From Paenibacillus lactis (GTDB lineage: Bacteria; Bacillota; Bacilli; Paenibacillales; Paenibacillaceae): DNA of 64,000 nt. This document shows positions 28,723 to 38,424 of the stretch, piece after piece. Numbering within the stretch: position 1 is the stretch's first letter; every line of letters begins with the position of its first letter. Below the pieces are notes generated by a model. It worked only from the letters and a program-made list of their open reading frames with translations, ran no database searches and was not told the DNA's origin. Where the stretch lies: positions 62,001-126,000 of the forward strand of contig NZ_JAGGKI010000001.1 in the NCBI RefSeq assembly GCF_017873605.1. Reading direction: 5' to 3'. Position numbers and translations under genes: made by a program.

Positions 28723-28787
28723 CATGCTTGACTAACTTCATGCGATACGCGTGACTCTTCTGTGCGTGCAGGGGATCTATAGACATG

Positions 28788-28834
28788 AAAAAAAGAACTG
28801 CCCCATAGTAGAAAAACTACTTATGGGGCAGTTC
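28788..28834 (-). terminator. Terminator of the bactofilin-like gene, probably shared
   Basis: GAACTGCCCCATA pairs with TATGGGGCAGTTC around AGTAGTTTT-type loop bases; on the minus strand it runs into TTTTTTTC. On the plus strand the hairpin also follows the VanW gene and may stop it too. Confidence 0.88.
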
Positions 28835-28870
28835 CCTAGCGTATGATTTCAGCATGCCCGTCTTGCCGGC

Positions 28871-29599
28871 TTAAAATCTGTGCGCCGTCCCGATCTCCGC
28901 CTCGGGATCCCGGCTCAGCTCATCCCGGAACTCGACCTGCCGCACCTTGCATCCCTTGCCGAGAATAACCCGGTTACCGCGAACCATATCGGCTTCAACG
29001 TATTCCAAATCCAGAACGTCTCCCTCAATTACCCGGGCCTCCAGCCTTGGCCCGCTTAAGGAGAACGACAGCATCTCCCACAGCCGCTTGCCCTTACGGC
29101 GCACCGTTATCCGGTCGCCGATGACCTCCAGGGCCTTGCAGCGTCCGAATAGACGGATATCTCCGTTACCAAGATGCAGCCGGCCGCTGATGTTAAAGCT
29201 TCCTCTAAGCTCCGCCCATTCGCTCCGAACATCGCCATGTCCGCGGAGATTGCCGCTTAACGTGAGCCGTTCGGATTCCGAATCGCCATGAATGCTGCAG
29301 TGCCCCCCGATCTCGATGAAACGGCTGCGCAGCTGATCCTTCAGGTTCAAGTTGCCGGCCACATTTAGGCTTTCCGCCTCAACGGCCCCATGGACGGTGC
29401 CGGATCCGTTCACGCGAAGCTTCTGCGTCATCAAGGATCCGTTCACGCTCATATTCCCGTTCGCAACCAAGTCGACGCATTCGATATCGCCGTTGATTTG
29501 GCCCGAGCCGTCGATGCGAACTTTGCCGTACCGGCCGCCCGTTGCATTCCCGGTACCGGCAATTTTCAGATCGGACAGCTTCTCTTCATAGGGTATCAT
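28871..29599 (-). CDS. Polymer-forming cytoskeletal (bactofilin-like) protein
   Basis: A 242-residue protein dominated by short repeating beta-strand turns (VRIDGSGQINGDIE, LVANGNMSVNGSL, LRVNGSGTVHGAVE and so on) that mark the bactofilin/DUF583 beta-helix. Bactofilins self-assemble into nucleotide-free filaments that scaffold wall enzymes. This one is longer than minimal bactofilins, with a second, more divergent strand set after ~residue 130. No transmembrane segment is seen. The start is ATG at 29599 with GGAGGAGG six to seven bases upstream; a longer frame to 29638 lacks this. Confidence 0.82.
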   Translation of the reverse strand: MIPYEEKLSDLKIAGTGNATGGRYGKVRIDGSGQINGDIECVDLVANGNMSVNGSLMTQKLRVNGSGTVHGAVEAESLNVAGNLNLKDQLRSRFIEIGGHCSIHGDSESERLTLSGNLRGHGDVRSEWAELRGSFNISGRLHLGNGDIRLFGRCKALEVIGDRITVRRKGKRLWEMLSFSLSGPRLEARVIEGDVLDLEYVEADMVRGNRVILGKGCKVRQVEFRDELSRDPEAEIGTAHRF

Positions 29600-29883
29600 G
29601 GTAGTCCTCCTCCAATATATTACATAGGGTGAAATCACCTTATATAGTCGTTATAGTCGGTTATTATAAGTCGTCGAATGGTATCTTCATTCTATCGTTA
29701 CATTAAGAATTCCACCCTTGTCGGCGGAATCCTCTGCCGGATCACAAAAGGAGCATCAGCTCTACGCTGGTGAGCTCCGTTCTCTTAGTAGATTATCACA
29801 ACAGCATCCCTCGCTAAACCGCCTGATGGCTGAATCTTTCCTCGGTCTTGAGACCGAGGCGTTAAAAAGAATGGCAGGGAAAT
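29600..29883. other. Non-coding region between the bactofilin-like gene and the esterase
   Basis: No supported gene. It holds an inverted repeat GGTGA-AA-TCACC near 29630-29641, tandem TATAGTCG-like motifs after it, an imperfect hairpin at ~29750-29778 (GGAGC...GCTCC) and a perfect 8-bp hairpin at 29840-29859 (CCTCGGTC-TTGA-GACCGAGG). The two hairpins lie upstream of the esterase promoter, so they are not part of its leader. Confidence 0.5.
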
Positions 29884-29912
29884 TTTACAGCTGCAGCCTG
29901 CTAAATTATGAT
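29884..29912 (+). promoter_or_regulatory. Sigma-A promoter of the esterase gene
   Basis: TTTACA (29884-29889) and TATGAT (29907-29912) are 17 bases apart on the plus strand, ~63 bases upstream of the ATG. Confidence 0.65.
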
Positions 29913-29974
29913 ATGATCCCATATGTAAACGCATTAGCTATTTCTGATCCTGATGATGAAAGGGGATACATACC

Positions 29975-30751
29975 ATGGCTTTGATTCAATGTCATTTCTT
30001 CTCCGAAGTGCTTGGGCTCAGCACGTCCATGACCGTCATCTTGCCGCAGCAGACCTCCGCACAGATCGGCATGACCAATACGGCAGGCAGCGGCCTGCAT
30101 CCAACGCTGTACCTTCTGCACGGCTTGTCCGATGACGATTCGATCTGGCTCCGCCGCACCTCTATTGAGCGCTATGTGGCCTCCATGGGATTAGCGGTCG
30201 TCATGCCGCAGGTACACCGCAGCTTCTATACCGACATGGAGCACGGCGGCAAATACTGGACCTTCATCAGCGAGGAGCTGCCGGCTCTCGCCCGCTCCTT
30301 CTTCCCGCTCTCCCATGCCAGGGAGGATAATTTTGTCGCCGGCCTGTCGATGGGCGGTTACGGTGCGTTCAAGCTCGGACTGCGCTGCCCGCAAACGTTC
30401 GCGGCGGCTGCAAGCCTGTCCGGTGCGCTTGATATGGTGAGCCGGATCGGCCCTGCCGAAGACCGGCATTATGACAACAGGCTCATCTACGGGGACCGCG
30501 ACATTTCCGGAACGGACGACGACTTGCTGCATTTGGTGAGCAAGGTGGACGCCAGCGATGGACCGAAGCCGATGCTGTACCAGTGCTGCGGAACCGAGGA
30601 CTTCCTGTATGAGGATAACCAGTCCTTCCGCCAGGTCTGCGAGCAGACCTCGCTGGACTACACCTATCAGGAAGGACCGGGCGGTCATGATTGGGGCTAC
30701 TGGGACACCCATATTCAAGATGTGTTAAAGTGGCTCCCTCTGAAAAAGTAA
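29975..30751 (+). CDS. Esterase, alpha/beta hydrolase (esterase D/tributyrin esterase family)
   Basis: A 258-residue cytoplasmic hydrolase. The nucleophile elbow is [10 protein letters not shown] (Ser near residue 124), the oxyanion strand is [11 protein letters not shown] (~46-56) and the catalytic His is in [10 protein letters not shown] near the C-terminus; the acid is probably an Asp near EDFLYEDN. The family includes S-formylglutathione hydrolases and short-chain tributyrin esterases; no glutathione-pathway gene is adjacent, so a general carboxylesterase is the safer call. ATG at 29975 has AAAGGGG nine bases upstream. It has its own promoter and a terminator shared with argH. Confidence 0.88.
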   Translation: MALIQCHFFSEVLGLSTSMTVILPQQTSAQIGMTNTAGSGLHPTLYLLHGLSDDDSIWLRRTSIERYVASMGLAVVMPQVHRSFYTDMEHGGKYWTFISEELPALARSFFPLSHAREDNFVAGLSMGGYGAFKLGLRCPQTFAAAASLSGALDMVSRIGPAEDRHYDNRLIYGDRDISGTDDDLLHLVSKVDASDGPKPMLYQCCGTEDFLYEDNQSFRQVCEQTSLDYTYQEGPGGHDWGYWDTHIQDVLKWLPLKK

Positions 30752-30760
30752 ACCCAAGTA

Positions 30761-30830
30761 AAAAAATGCACTCTTAAGCGAGGGCCCCTGCGGCTGCAGC
30801 CGGCGCTTTCGCTCCATGAGTGCATTTTTT
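30761..30830. terminator. Bidirectional terminator between esterase and argH
   Basis: AAAAAATGCACTC pairs with GAGTGCATTTTTT, giving an A-tract/T-tract symmetric terminator usable from both convergent sides, with a GC-rich apical region (GGCCCCTGCGGCTGC...). Confidence 0.85.
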
Positions 30831-30858
30831 CATTATTGCATGTATTCAGCTGATGGGA

Positions 30859-32274
30859 TTACTCCACATTGCCTTGCCGAAGAGCAAGCCACTCCTCGGT
30901 CGCCTGCAGCAGCTTCACGCTGCGCTCGATCGCATCCTTCACCTGAGCGGTCGCCGTGCCGCCGTATACGTTTCGGGCGTTAACCACCGTCTCCGGCTGC
31001 AGAACGCCGTAAATGCTGTCATCAAACAGCTCCGAGAACTGACGGAATTCCTCCAGCGTCAAGTCCAGCAAATATTTGTTATTCTGGATGCAGTACAGCA
31101 CCGTTTTGCCGATCACCTCATGCGCCTGCCGGAACGGCAGTCCCTTGCCGACCAAGAAATCCGCAATGTCCGTCGCATTCGAGAAGTCCGTATTCACCGC
31201 TTCGCGCATGCGCCCCTTGTTGACCTTCATCGTGGCAATCATCGGCGCGAACAGTTGCAGCGCTCCTTCCAGCGTGGCTACCGTATCGAACATGCCTTCC
31301 TTGTCCTCCTGCATGTCCTTGTTGTAAGCAAGCGGAAGCGACTTCAGCACGGTGAGCAGGCCCATCAGATTGCCGTATACGCGTCCGGTTTTGCCGCGAA
31401 CCAGCTCCGGCACGTCCGGATTTTTCTTCTGCGGCATGATGCTGCTGCCGGTGCAGAATGCATCGTCAAGCTCAATGAAATTGAACTCCGTGCTGCTCCA
31501 CAGCACCAGCTCTTCGCTTAAGCGGGACAGATGCATCATGATGATCGAAGCGTCCGCCAAAAATTCGAGAATGAAGTCGCGATCGCTGACCGCATCCAAG
31601 CTGTTCTCGTACACGCCGTCGAAGCCGAGCTGCTCGGCGACATAGTGCCGGTCGATCGGGAACGTCGTGCCGGCAAGCGCTCCGGCGCCCAGCGGCAAGA
31701 TATTGATCCGTTTGTAGCTGTCGATCAGCCGGTCGATATCCCGCTGGAACATCGACACGTACGCCATCAGATGATGGGCGAACAGAATCGGCTGCGCGCG
31801 CTGCAGATGCGTATATCCCGGAATGATCGTATCCAGATTGTCCTTGGCCTGTCCGATCAGCGCCGTCTGAAGCTCATGCAGCATGCCGGTCAGTGCAACG
31901 ACACGGTTGCGCAGGTACAGATGCATATCCGTCGCTACCTGGTCGTTCCGGCTTCGTCCGGTATGGAGTTTCCCGCCGACCGGCCCGACTTCCTCAATGA
32001 GATTTTTCTCGATATTCATATGAATGTCCTCGTCCGAAACCGAGAACTCGATGCTTCCTTCGCGGATGCGCTCAAGCACTTTATTCAAGCCCGCTTTGAT
32101 CGTCTCCACATCCTCGACCGGCACGATGCCGCACTTGCCCAGCATGGATACATGCGCCAGACTGCCCTGGATGTCCTCCTCCGCCAGCTGCTTGTCAAAA
32201 CCGATGGAAGCCGTGTACTCCTCCACCAGCGCGTTGGTCTGCTTCGTAAAACGTCCGCCCCATAACTTGCTCAC
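30859..32274 (-). CDS. argH: Argininosuccinate lyase
   Basis: A 471-residue ArgH, the last step of arginine synthesis (argininosuccinate to arginine plus fumarate). The fumarase/aspartase superfamily signature [12 protein letters not shown] (near 282) is intact, and TGRSRNDQ and HLQRAQP are present. Start GTG at 32274 (GTG AGC AAG) with GAGGGG ~10 bases upstream. It is the last gene of the arg cluster, 203 bases after argG; that gap has small inverted repeats (CCCTCT...AGAGGG near 32282-32307; GAGCA...TGCTC near 32334-32356) but no clear promoter. Confidence 0.97.
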   Translation of the reverse strand: MSKLWGGRFTKQTNALVEEYTASIGFDKQLAEEDIQGSLAHVSMLGKCGIVPVEDVETIKAGLNKVLERIREGSIEFSVSDEDIHMNIEKNLIEEVGPVGGKLHTGRSRNDQVATDMHLYLRNRVVALTGMLHELQTALIGQAKDNLDTIIPGYTHLQRAQPILFAHHLMAYVSMFQRDIDRLIDSYKRINILPLGAGALAGTTFPIDRHYVAEQLGFDGVYENSLDAVSDRDFILEFLADASIIMMHLSRLSEELVLWSSTEFNFIELDDAFCTGSSIMPQKKNPDVPELVRGKTGRVYGNLMGLLTVLKSLPLAYNKDMQEDKEGMFDTVATLEGALQLFAPMIATMKVNKGRMREAVNTDFSNATDIADFLVGKGLPFRQAHEVIGKTVLYCIQNNKYLLDLTLEEFRQFSELFDDSIYGVLQPETVVNARNVYGGTATAQVKDAIERSVKLLQATEEWLALRQGNVE

Positions 32275-32477
32275 AACACTTGCCCCTCTCTGTTTGAAGG
32301 CAGAGGGCCGCTTCCCGCCGGGGATGGCAGCAAGAGCACCTGCTTAAAGGCTGCTCCTGTCCGCGAATCCCAAGCATGAAAACGGCCTTCAGCCCCTTCA
32401 TTACTTGCATAGCTTTGCGTGGCTTACAATGCTTATCTTGCTTGCATTTTATAAAATGAACTTTTGAACTGGATTGC

Positions 32478-33710
32478 TTACTTATTCTGGTTTACGCCCG
32501 CCGCCACTTTCAGCCGCAGCGCGTTCAGGCGGATAAAGCCGGTAGCATCGCCTTGATCATAGGCTTGCGTTGGGTCGGCCTCCATCGTGGCGATATCCGG
32601 ATTGTACAAGCTGACCGGGCTCTTCACGCCGGCGCCGATCACATTGCCCTTGTACAGCTTCACGCGCACCGTGCCGGTGACGTTCTTCTGGCTTTCCGTT
32701 ACCAGCGCCTGAAGCGCCAAACGCTCCGGCGCAAACCAGAAGCCGTTGTATACGAGCGTGCTGTATCGGGTGATCAGGCTGTCGCGCAGGTTCATTACTT
32801 CGCGGTCCATGGTGATGGACTCCATTTTGCGATGGGCGGTGAACAGAATCGTTCCGCCTGGCGTCTCATAAACGCCGCGGCTCTTCATGCCGACGAAGCG
32901 GTTCTCCACCATGTCGACGCGGCCGATGCCGTGCTTGCCGCCAAGCTCGTTGAGCTTCTCCATCACCTGCAGCGGGCTCATCGCCTCGCCGTTGAGGGCA
33001 ACGACATTGCCCTGCTTGAATTCCAGCTCCAGGTATTCCGCCTCATCCGGCGCGTCCTCAGGCGAAACGCTGAGCAGATATATATCCTTGCTTGCCTCCG
33101 CGCTTGCGTCAAACCAAGGATCTTCCAGCACGCCGCTCTCGTAGCTGATATGAAGCAGGTTGCGGTCCATCGAATACGATTTCGCCGCAGAAGCCGTGAC
33201 CGGAATGCCGTGCGCTTCCGCATATGCGATCATCTCGGCGCGTCCCGGGAAGGAGTTACGGAACTCCTCAAGGCGCCATGGCGCAATTACATCAATGTCA
33301 GGAGCAAGTCCGGCTACGCCGAGCTCGAAGCGCACCTGGTCATTGCCCTTGCCCGTTGCCCCGTGAGCGATCGCCGTAGCGCCTTCCGCGCGTGCAATCT
33401 CCACCATGCGCTTGGCGATAAGGGGACGCGCGATGCTTGTGCCGAGCAGGTATTGCCCTTCATACATCGCTCCCGCTTGGAACATCGGGAAGATGAAATC
33501 TTTAGCGAACTCGTCGCGCAGGTCGTCGATATATACTTTGGAGGCGCCGGTAGCGAGCGCTTTTTCCTCCAGGCCGTCCAGCTCTTCTTTCTGGCCGATG
33601 TCCGCCGTGAACGCAATGATTTCAGCGTCATACGTTTCCTTGAGCCATTTGAGGATAACGGACGTATCCAGACCGCCGGAATACGCCAATACGATTTTTT
33701 GCTTTGCCAT
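32478..33710 (-). CDS. argG: Argininosuccinate synthase
   Basis: A 410-residue ArgG: citrulline plus aspartate plus ATP to argininosuccinate. The PP-loop ATP motif AYSGGLDTS lies at 8-16, and the family stretch [13 protein letters not shown] follows near 115. Start ATG at 33710, giving [13 protein letters not shown], with AAGGAGAGGGAG upstream; a frame extending to 33740 is not needed. Preceded by the repeat element at 33796-33861. Confidence 0.97.
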   Translation of the reverse strand: MAKQKIVLAYSGGLDTSVILKWLKETYDAEIIAFTADIGQKEELDGLEEKALATGASKVYIDDLRDEFAKDFIFPMFQAGAMYEGQYLLGTSIARPLIAKRMVEIARAEGATAIAHGATGKGNDQVRFELGVAGLAPDIDVIAPWRLEEFRNSFPGRAEMIAYAEAHGIPVTASAAKSYSMDRNLLHISYESGVLEDPWFDASAEASKDIYLLSVSPEDAPDEAEYLELEFKQGNVVALNGEAMSPLQVMEKLNELGGKHGIGRVDMVENRFVGMKSRGVYETPGGTILFTAHRKMESITMDREVMNLRDSLITRYSTLVYNGFWFAPERLALQALVTESQKNVTGTVRVKLYKGNVIGAGVKSPVSLYNPDIATMEADPTQAYDQGDATGFIRLNALRLKVAAGVNQNK

Positions 33711-33795
33711 GGTTAAACTCCCTCTCCTTGTAACTAACAAATCCTATTCTTGCGTCTTTCACAAGCTAGACCAACAAACGGTCCAATCTTCGTAT

Positions 33796-33861
33796 TTCAA
33801 GATTCGATGCCGAATTGCTCCTTGACTCACTTCATGACCCAAGGATGACTTTTTGAACAAC
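33796..33861 (+). repeat. Dispersed repeat, copy A (between argG and argF)
   Basis: A ~66-bp element with ends TTCAAGATTCGATGCCGA and GACTTTTTGAACAAC around a variable 33-base core. An inverted copy with identical ends lies at 36158-36224. This copy ends six bases from the argF stop codon. Confidence 0.8.
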
Positions 33862-33866
33862 CTCTA

Positions 33867-34823
33867 TTATGCCATTAATGCAACCATTAACGCTTTTTGC
33901 GCATGCAGCCGGTTCTCGGCCTGATCAAAAATGACGGAGTTCGCGCCGTCGATCACGCCTTCGCTAACCTCTTCGCCCCGATGGGCCGGCAAACAGTGCA
34001 GGAACAAGTAATCCGGCTTCGCCGCCTTGACCAGCTCCTCGTTCACCTGAAAATCCGCAAAAGCGGCCTCCCGTTCGGCTTGCTCCTCTTCAAAGCCCAT
34101 GCTCGCCCATACATCGGTATAGATGACATCGGCATCCTTGGCAGCTTCGATCGGATCATGCGTGATCGTGATTTTTCCACCGGTTTGCGCCGCAATCTCT
34201 TCGCTCAGCTTCACAATGCCTTCATCCGGCATATAACCCTCAGGGCTCGCTACCGCCACATGCATGCCCATCTTTGCTCCGCCGATCAGCAGGGAATGCG
34301 CCATATTGTTGCCGTCCCCGATAAAGGCCATTTTCAGCCCCTTCAGCTTGCCCTTATGCTCCAGCACCGTCTGCAGGTCAGCCAGCACCTGGCAAGGATG
34401 CGCCATGTCGCTCAAGCCGTTGATCACCGGAATGGATGCATGCTTCGCGAGGTTGATGACATTGTCGTGCCCGAAGGTACGGATCATGATGCCGTCCAGA
34501 TAACGGGACATGACCTGCGCCGTATCGCTGATCGGCTCCCCGCGTCCGAGCTGAATATCGTTCTTGCTCAAGAAGAGCGCATGGCCGCCCAATTGGAACA
34601 TGCCGACCTCGAAGGAGACCCGGGTCCGTGTCGAGGATTTCTCGAAAATAAGTCCGAGCGTCTTCCCCTTTAACGGCTGGTACACCTCTCCGTTCTTCTG
34701 CTTACGCTTTAGCTCGATCGCCGAGTCCAGCAAAAACTGGATTTCCTCGGTGGAATACTCGTCCAATTCGATCATATCCCGGCCTTTCAAGCTGATTCCC
34801 TGTAGTTGTCCGCTAGCGGTCAT
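33867..34823 (-). CDS. argF: Ornithine carbamoyltransferase
   Basis: A 318-residue OTCase making citrulline from ornithine and carbamoyl phosphate. The carbamoyl-phosphate loop SSTRTR (near 61), HPCQVLAD (near 142) and the ornithine loop HCLPAHRG (near 275) are all present. The anabolic form is indicated by its arg-cluster position; no arcA/arcC is nearby. Start ATG at 34823 with AAGGAGG upstream. The first ~16 residues before MIELDEYS are longer than in some homologues, so an internal start is possible. Confidence 0.96.
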   Translation of the reverse strand: MTASGQLQGISLKGRDMIELDEYSTEEIQFLLDSAIELKRKQKNGEVYQPLKGKTLGLIFEKSSTRTRVSFEVGMFQLGGHALFLSKNDIQLGRGEPISDTAQVMSRYLDGIMIRTFGHDNVINLAKHASIPVINGLSDMAHPCQVLADLQTVLEHKGKLKGLKMAFIGDGNNMAHSLLIGGAKMGMHVAVASPEGYMPDEGIVKLSEEIAAQTGGKITITHDPIEAAKDADVIYTDVWASMGFEEEQAEREAAFADFQVNEELVKAAKPDYLFLHCLPAHRGEEVSEGVIDGANSVIFDQAENRLHAQKALMVALMA

Positions 34824-34874
34824 CCCCTTGTCCTCCTTGCTGTTTGCTGTATTTTTCTATTGTATCATGACTTT

Positions 34875-36113
34875 CTATGCTTGGTTAACCGCCGTATGGG
34901 CATGAATAATATCCGTAAGGATCGACACCGCCTGATCAATTTCCTCCCGTGTGACAAGCAAATTCGGAAGGAGGCGGATCACATTCGGTCCTGCGGTTAC
35001 GAACAGCAGTCCGCGGCGCTGCCCCTCCAGCACCAGCTCGCCAACCGGCTCCGCGCATTCAATGCCGATCAGAAGGCCTTTTCCGCGAATGCTTTTCACA
35101 AAAGGAATTCCCGCAAGCTTCTCTTGCAGCTGAGCCGTCAAGTATTCGCCCGCTTCCGCTGCGCGCTGAGCCACGCTGTCCTCCAGCATCGCCTCGATCG
35201 TAGCGGCTACCACCGCGCTTGCCAGCGGCGTCCCGCCAAAGGTCGATCCATGGCTGCCTGCCGTAAAGGCATCGCGCAGATAGCCCTTCCCGAGCATCGC
35301 GCCGACCGGGAAGCCGGAGCCAAGCCCCTTGGCTACCGTGAAAATATCCGGCTCGATGCCGTAATGCTCATGCGCGAACAGCTTGCCGGTCCGGCCCATG
35401 CCGGTCTGCACCTCGTCAACGATGAGCAGCAGCCCGTGCTGCTTGCACAGCTCCGTGACGGCCTGTAAGAATTCAGGTTCGACCGGATGCACGCCGCCTT
35501 CGGCCTGCACCATCTCGATCATGATGGCCGCGGTGTTGTCGTTAATCGCCGCTTCCAGTGCCGGCAGGTCATGCAGCGGAACGCTCAGGAAGCCGGCAGG
35601 GAGCGGAAGGAAGCCTTCCTTCACCTTGTCTTGTCCCGTAGCGGTCAGCGTGGCCAGCGTCCGGCCGTGGAAAGACTGCGTAAAGGTAATGATCTCATAA
35701 CGGCCGCTGCCCTTCACCTTCTGGTGATAGCGGCGAGCCAGCTTGATCGCGGCTTCGTTCGCCTCCGCGCCGCTGTTGCAGAAGAAGACCGCGTCCGCGC
35801 AGGTGTTTGCGGTCAGCAGCGCCGCTGCTTTTTCCTGTCCCGGAATATGGAACAGATTCGAGACGTGCCACAGCTCATCCAGCTGGGCCTTCAGCTTCTC
35901 CTTCACCTTAACCGGGGCATGCCCGAGATTGGTTACCGCAAGCCCGGCCATAAAGTCCAAATATTTATTGCCTTGATCGTCCCACAACCAGCTGCCTTCC
36001 CCTTTGACGAGGCTGAGCGGGTATCTCGCATAGGTCTGAAACAATGAGCTCTCATGGCCTCCCGCTGCCGCATTAGCCGCTGCGCTTCCGCTTCCTTGTG
36101 CATCTTTCCCCAT
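34875..36113 (-). CDS. argD: Acetylornithine aminotransferase
   Basis: A 412-residue class III PLP-dependent transaminase that converts N-acetylglutamate semialdehyde to N-acetylornithine with glutamate. Visible features are the NSGAEANEAAIKLAR phosphate-binding stretch, VDEVQTGMGRTG with the PLP-pyridine Asp, and the Schiff-base Lys in FTVAKGLGSGFPVGAM. The Ala/Gly/Ser-rich first ~20 residues are an extension over typical ArgD. It lies 51 bases before argF and 199 bases after argB, the gap holding repeat copy B. Confidence 0.95.
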   Translation of the reverse strand: MGKDAQGSGSAAANAAAGGHESSLFQTYARYPLSLVKGEGSWLWDDQGNKYLDFMAGLAVTNLGHAPVKVKEKLKAQLDELWHVSNLFHIPGQEKAAALLTANTCADAVFFCNSGAEANEAAIKLARRYHQKVKGSGRYEIITFTQSFHGRTLATLTATGQDKVKEGFLPLPAGFLSVPLHDLPALEAAINDNTAAIMIEMVQAEGGVHPVEPEFLQAVTELCKQHGLLLIVDEVQTGMGRTGKLFAHEHYGIEPDIFTVAKGLGSGFPVGAMLGKGYLRDAFTAGSHGSTFGGTPLASAVVAATIEAMLEDSVAQRAAEAGEYLTAQLQEKLAGIPFVKSIRGKGLLIGIECAEPVGELVLEGQRRGLLFVTAGPNVIRLLPNLLVTREEIDQAVSILTDIIHAHTAVNQA

Positions 36114-36157
36114 GACCTGTTACACTCCTTTACTTATGGCTTTGCTTAATTGAAGAA

Positions 36158-36224
36158 GTTGTTCAAAAAGTCGGCTTTTGATCACGAAGCCAATTAAGAA
36201 GTAAGCTCGGCATCGAATCTTGAA
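36158..36224 (-). repeat. Dispersed repeat, copy B (between argB and argD)
   Basis: The inverted counterpart of the element at 33796-33861. On the plus strand it reads GTTGTTCAAAAAGTC ... TCGGCATCGAATCTTGAA. Its 34-base core is diverged from copy A but still alignable. A separate hairpin GGGGTCTTACGAAGACCCC follows at ~36250-36268. Confidence 0.8.
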
Positions 36225-36312
36225 TTCGGCCCGGCCTTCCGATCCTCAAGGGGTCTTACGAAGACCCCGTTCTATGATTGTGATTCTTCAGCTATCCGTA
36301 CGGTGTTGGCGG

Positions 36313-37149
36313 CTACATCCGAACAATGCGCGTCCCGAGCACTTCGCCTGCGACTACGCGGCTGAGTACATTCGGCTCGCTGCCGTCCACAATGACGACC
36401 TCGCGCACCTTGCCGTGAATGCAGGCAATGGCTGCCCTGACCTTCGGAATCATGCCGCCGTAGATTTCACCCGTACCGATCATATCCTCGATCTCCTGCA
36501 CCGTAACGGTCGGCAGCACCCGCTTCTCGCCCCCCGCACTCTTCATGATGCCGGGCACGTCGGTTACGACGATCATCCGGGCTACGCCGAGATGAGAAGC
36601 GACTGCGCCTGCTGCCGTATCCGCGTTAATGTTGTAGCGCTGCCCTGATGCATCGACGCCGATCGGTGCTACAACGGGCATATAGCCCATCTCCATCACG
36701 CCGTTAAGGATGGAGGACTTCACAAGCGTGACATCACCAACCCAGCCGACCTCTGCGCTGTTCGCAACCGGCCGGGCTTCAATCAGGCCGCCGTCGGAGC
36801 CGGACAAGCCGAGGGCCGAGCCGCCGACGCTCTGAATCCGGCGTACGATCTGTTTGTTGATCGTGCCGGCCAGCACCATCTCCACCACATCCAGCACGTC
36901 CTCCGTCGTCTTGCGCAGACCGTTCACGAACTCGGTCTCGATCCCCAGCTTCTCCAGGTTTCCGGAGATGGCAGGCCCGCCGCCATGCACGATCACCGGC
37001 TGAACCCCCTTCTCCTGCAGTCCCTTCAAATCCTCAAAGAAGCTGTCCGGCAAGGCGGCCAGCGTACTTCCGCCGCACTTCATCACAAACATGTCTCCGC
37101 CCGCCTTATTGCCGGGCGTGGTCGCCTCCTGGTTCAACGTGCTGTTCAC
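36313..37149 (-). CDS. argB: Acetylglutamate kinase
   Basis: A 278-residue amino-acid kinase phosphorylating N-acetylglutamate. The glycine-rich loops VMKCGGSTL and VIVHGGGPAISGNLEK, and the DVPGIMK segment, are characteristic. It is ~20 residues longer at the N-terminus than minimal ArgB. Start GTG at 37149 with GGGAGGAG eight bases upstream. Thirty bases separate it from argJ. Confidence 0.96.
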   Translation of the reverse strand: MNSTLNQEATTPGNKAGGDMFVMKCGGSTLAALPDSFFEDLKGLQEKGVQPVIVHGGGPAISGNLEKLGIETEFVNGLRKTTEDVLDVVEMVLAGTINKQIVRRIQSVGGSALGLSGSDGGLIEARPVANSAEVGWVGDVTLVKSSILNGVMEMGYMPVVAPIGVDASGQRYNINADTAAGAVASHLGVARMIVVTDVPGIMKSAGGEKRVLPTVTVQEIEDMIGTGEIYGGMIPKVRAAIACIHGKVREVVIVDGSEPNVLSRVVAGEVLGTRIVRM

Positions 37150-37179
37150 ATCCGTCTCCTCCCGTCACTGCTTGAAGTA

Positions 37180-38406
37180 TTATGTGCGGTAAGCCGCATT
37201 GATTCGTACATAGTCATAGGTTAAGTCGCAGCCCCAAGCGGTGGCCGATCCACTGCCTGTATGGAGCTTCACTTCGATATTCACCGTATCTCCCTGAAGA
37301 TAGGCCAGTGCGGCATCCTCGTCAAAAGCCACCGGCCTCGACTGCTCCAGCACCGATATCGGTCCGATCTTAATATCGACCGTCTCGGGATTCACCGGCC
37401 GGCCGGCTCGACCTACGGCTGCAATGATACGTCCCCAGTTGGCATCGGCGCCGAACACCGCCGATTTGACCAGGCTGGAGCCGATAATCGTCTTCGCAAT
37501 GGCCTGGGCGTCCTCGTCGGTCTCCGCTCCGTTAACATGGACCTCGATCAAATGCGTTGCCCCTTCGCCGTCCCGGGCAATCGCCATTGCGAGCATCCGG
37601 CACACATATTGAAAGCCGGAAGCAAAAGCTTCCCAATCCGGGTGCGCCGGCGACAGCTCATCATGCCCGGCCAGACCGCTGGCCATGGCAATCAGCATAT
37701 CGTTCGTGCTCGTGTCCCCATCAACGGTAATCATATTAAAGGTCAAATCGGCCGTCTGGCGAAGCAGCTGCTGCAGCGCCTCCTGCCCGATGACCGCATC
37801 GGTGGTGACGAAGCCGAGCATGGTTGCCATGTTCGGATGAATCATGCCGGAGCCTTTCGCCGAACCGGCTATCGTTACGTTCACCCCGCCGACCGAAACG
37901 GTTACGCAGGCTTCTTTTTTCACCAAGTCCGTTGTCAGGATCGCTTGGTTAAAGGCTTCCGCTCCTTCGCGAGCGCCGCTCAGACGGCCCGGCAGGCCCT
38001 CTATGCCCGCAATCACGCGGTCCATCTTAAGCAGCTCGCCGATAACGCCTGTGGACGCCACCGCAACGTCGCTCTCCTCCACGCCAAACTCAGCGGCAGC
38101 CCGGGAACGCATCGTGTACGCATCCTCTTCACCTTGCTTGCCTGTGCACGCATTAGCATTCCCGCTGTTGACCACGATGGCGCGGAGCCTGCCGTCCGCA
38201 AGGCTTTCCCGCGTCACCTTCAGCGGAGCCGCTTGAAATACATTTGTCGTATAAACAGCTGCCGCGACAGCCGGCACCTCGCATACGATGGCGCCCAGGT
38301 CGTGGCGGTCGGTCTTCTTCAGTCCGCAGTGGAGACCGGCAGCCTTGAAGCCTTTCGGCGTCACGATGGTGCCTTCCTCCAAAATCGCAAATAAGTTATC
38401 TCCCAT
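37180..38406 (-). CDS. argJ: Bifunctional ornithine acetyltransferase/N-acetylglutamate synthase
   Basis: A 408-residue ArgJ. It transfers the acetyl group from N-acetylornithine to glutamate and, in the bifunctional form, also starts the pathway from acetyl-CoA. The autocleavage site is in HPNMATMLGFVTTDA, where Thr becomes the N-terminal nucleophile of the beta chain; KGSGMIHP precedes it. The lack of argA in the cluster agrees with a bifunctional enzyme and a recycling pathway. It lies 18 bases after argC. Confidence 0.96.
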   Translation of the reverse strand: MGDNLFAILEEGTIVTPKGFKAAGLHCGLKKTDRHDLGAIVCEVPAVAAAVYTTNVFQAAPLKVTRESLADGRLRAIVVNSGNANACTGKQGEEDAYTMRSRAAAEFGVEESDVAVASTGVIGELLKMDRVIAGIEGLPGRLSGAREGAEAFNQAILTTDLVKKEACVTVSVGGVNVTIAGSAKGSGMIHPNMATMLGFVTTDAVIGQEALQQLLRQTADLTFNMITVDGDTSTNDMLIAMASGLAGHDELSPAHPDWEAFASGFQYVCRMLAMAIARDGEGATHLIEVHVNGAETDEDAQAIAKTIIGSSLVKSAVFGADANWGRIIAAVGRAGRPVNPETVDIKIGPISVLEQSRPVAFDEDAALAYLQGDTVNIEVKLHTGSGSATAWGCDLTYDYVRINAAYRT

Positions 38407-38424
38407 GTCCGTCTCCCCCGTCTG

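Noticed and set aside
29718..29984. An 88-codon plus-strand frame before the esterase
   Set aside because: No ribosome site, it contains the esterase promoter and two hairpins, and it overlaps the esterase start.
33796..36224. The inverted repeats around argF-argD as ends of a composite mobile element carrying these genes
   Set aside because: argF and argD are in the normal arg order, with no transposase and no target duplications seen; the repeats are better seen as independent insertions of a small family.
36240..36312. The GGGGTC-TTACGAA-GACCCC hairpin as a T-box or riboswitch for argD
   Set aside because: Short isolated stem without T-box, SAM or other known riboswitch core motifs and without a U-tract.
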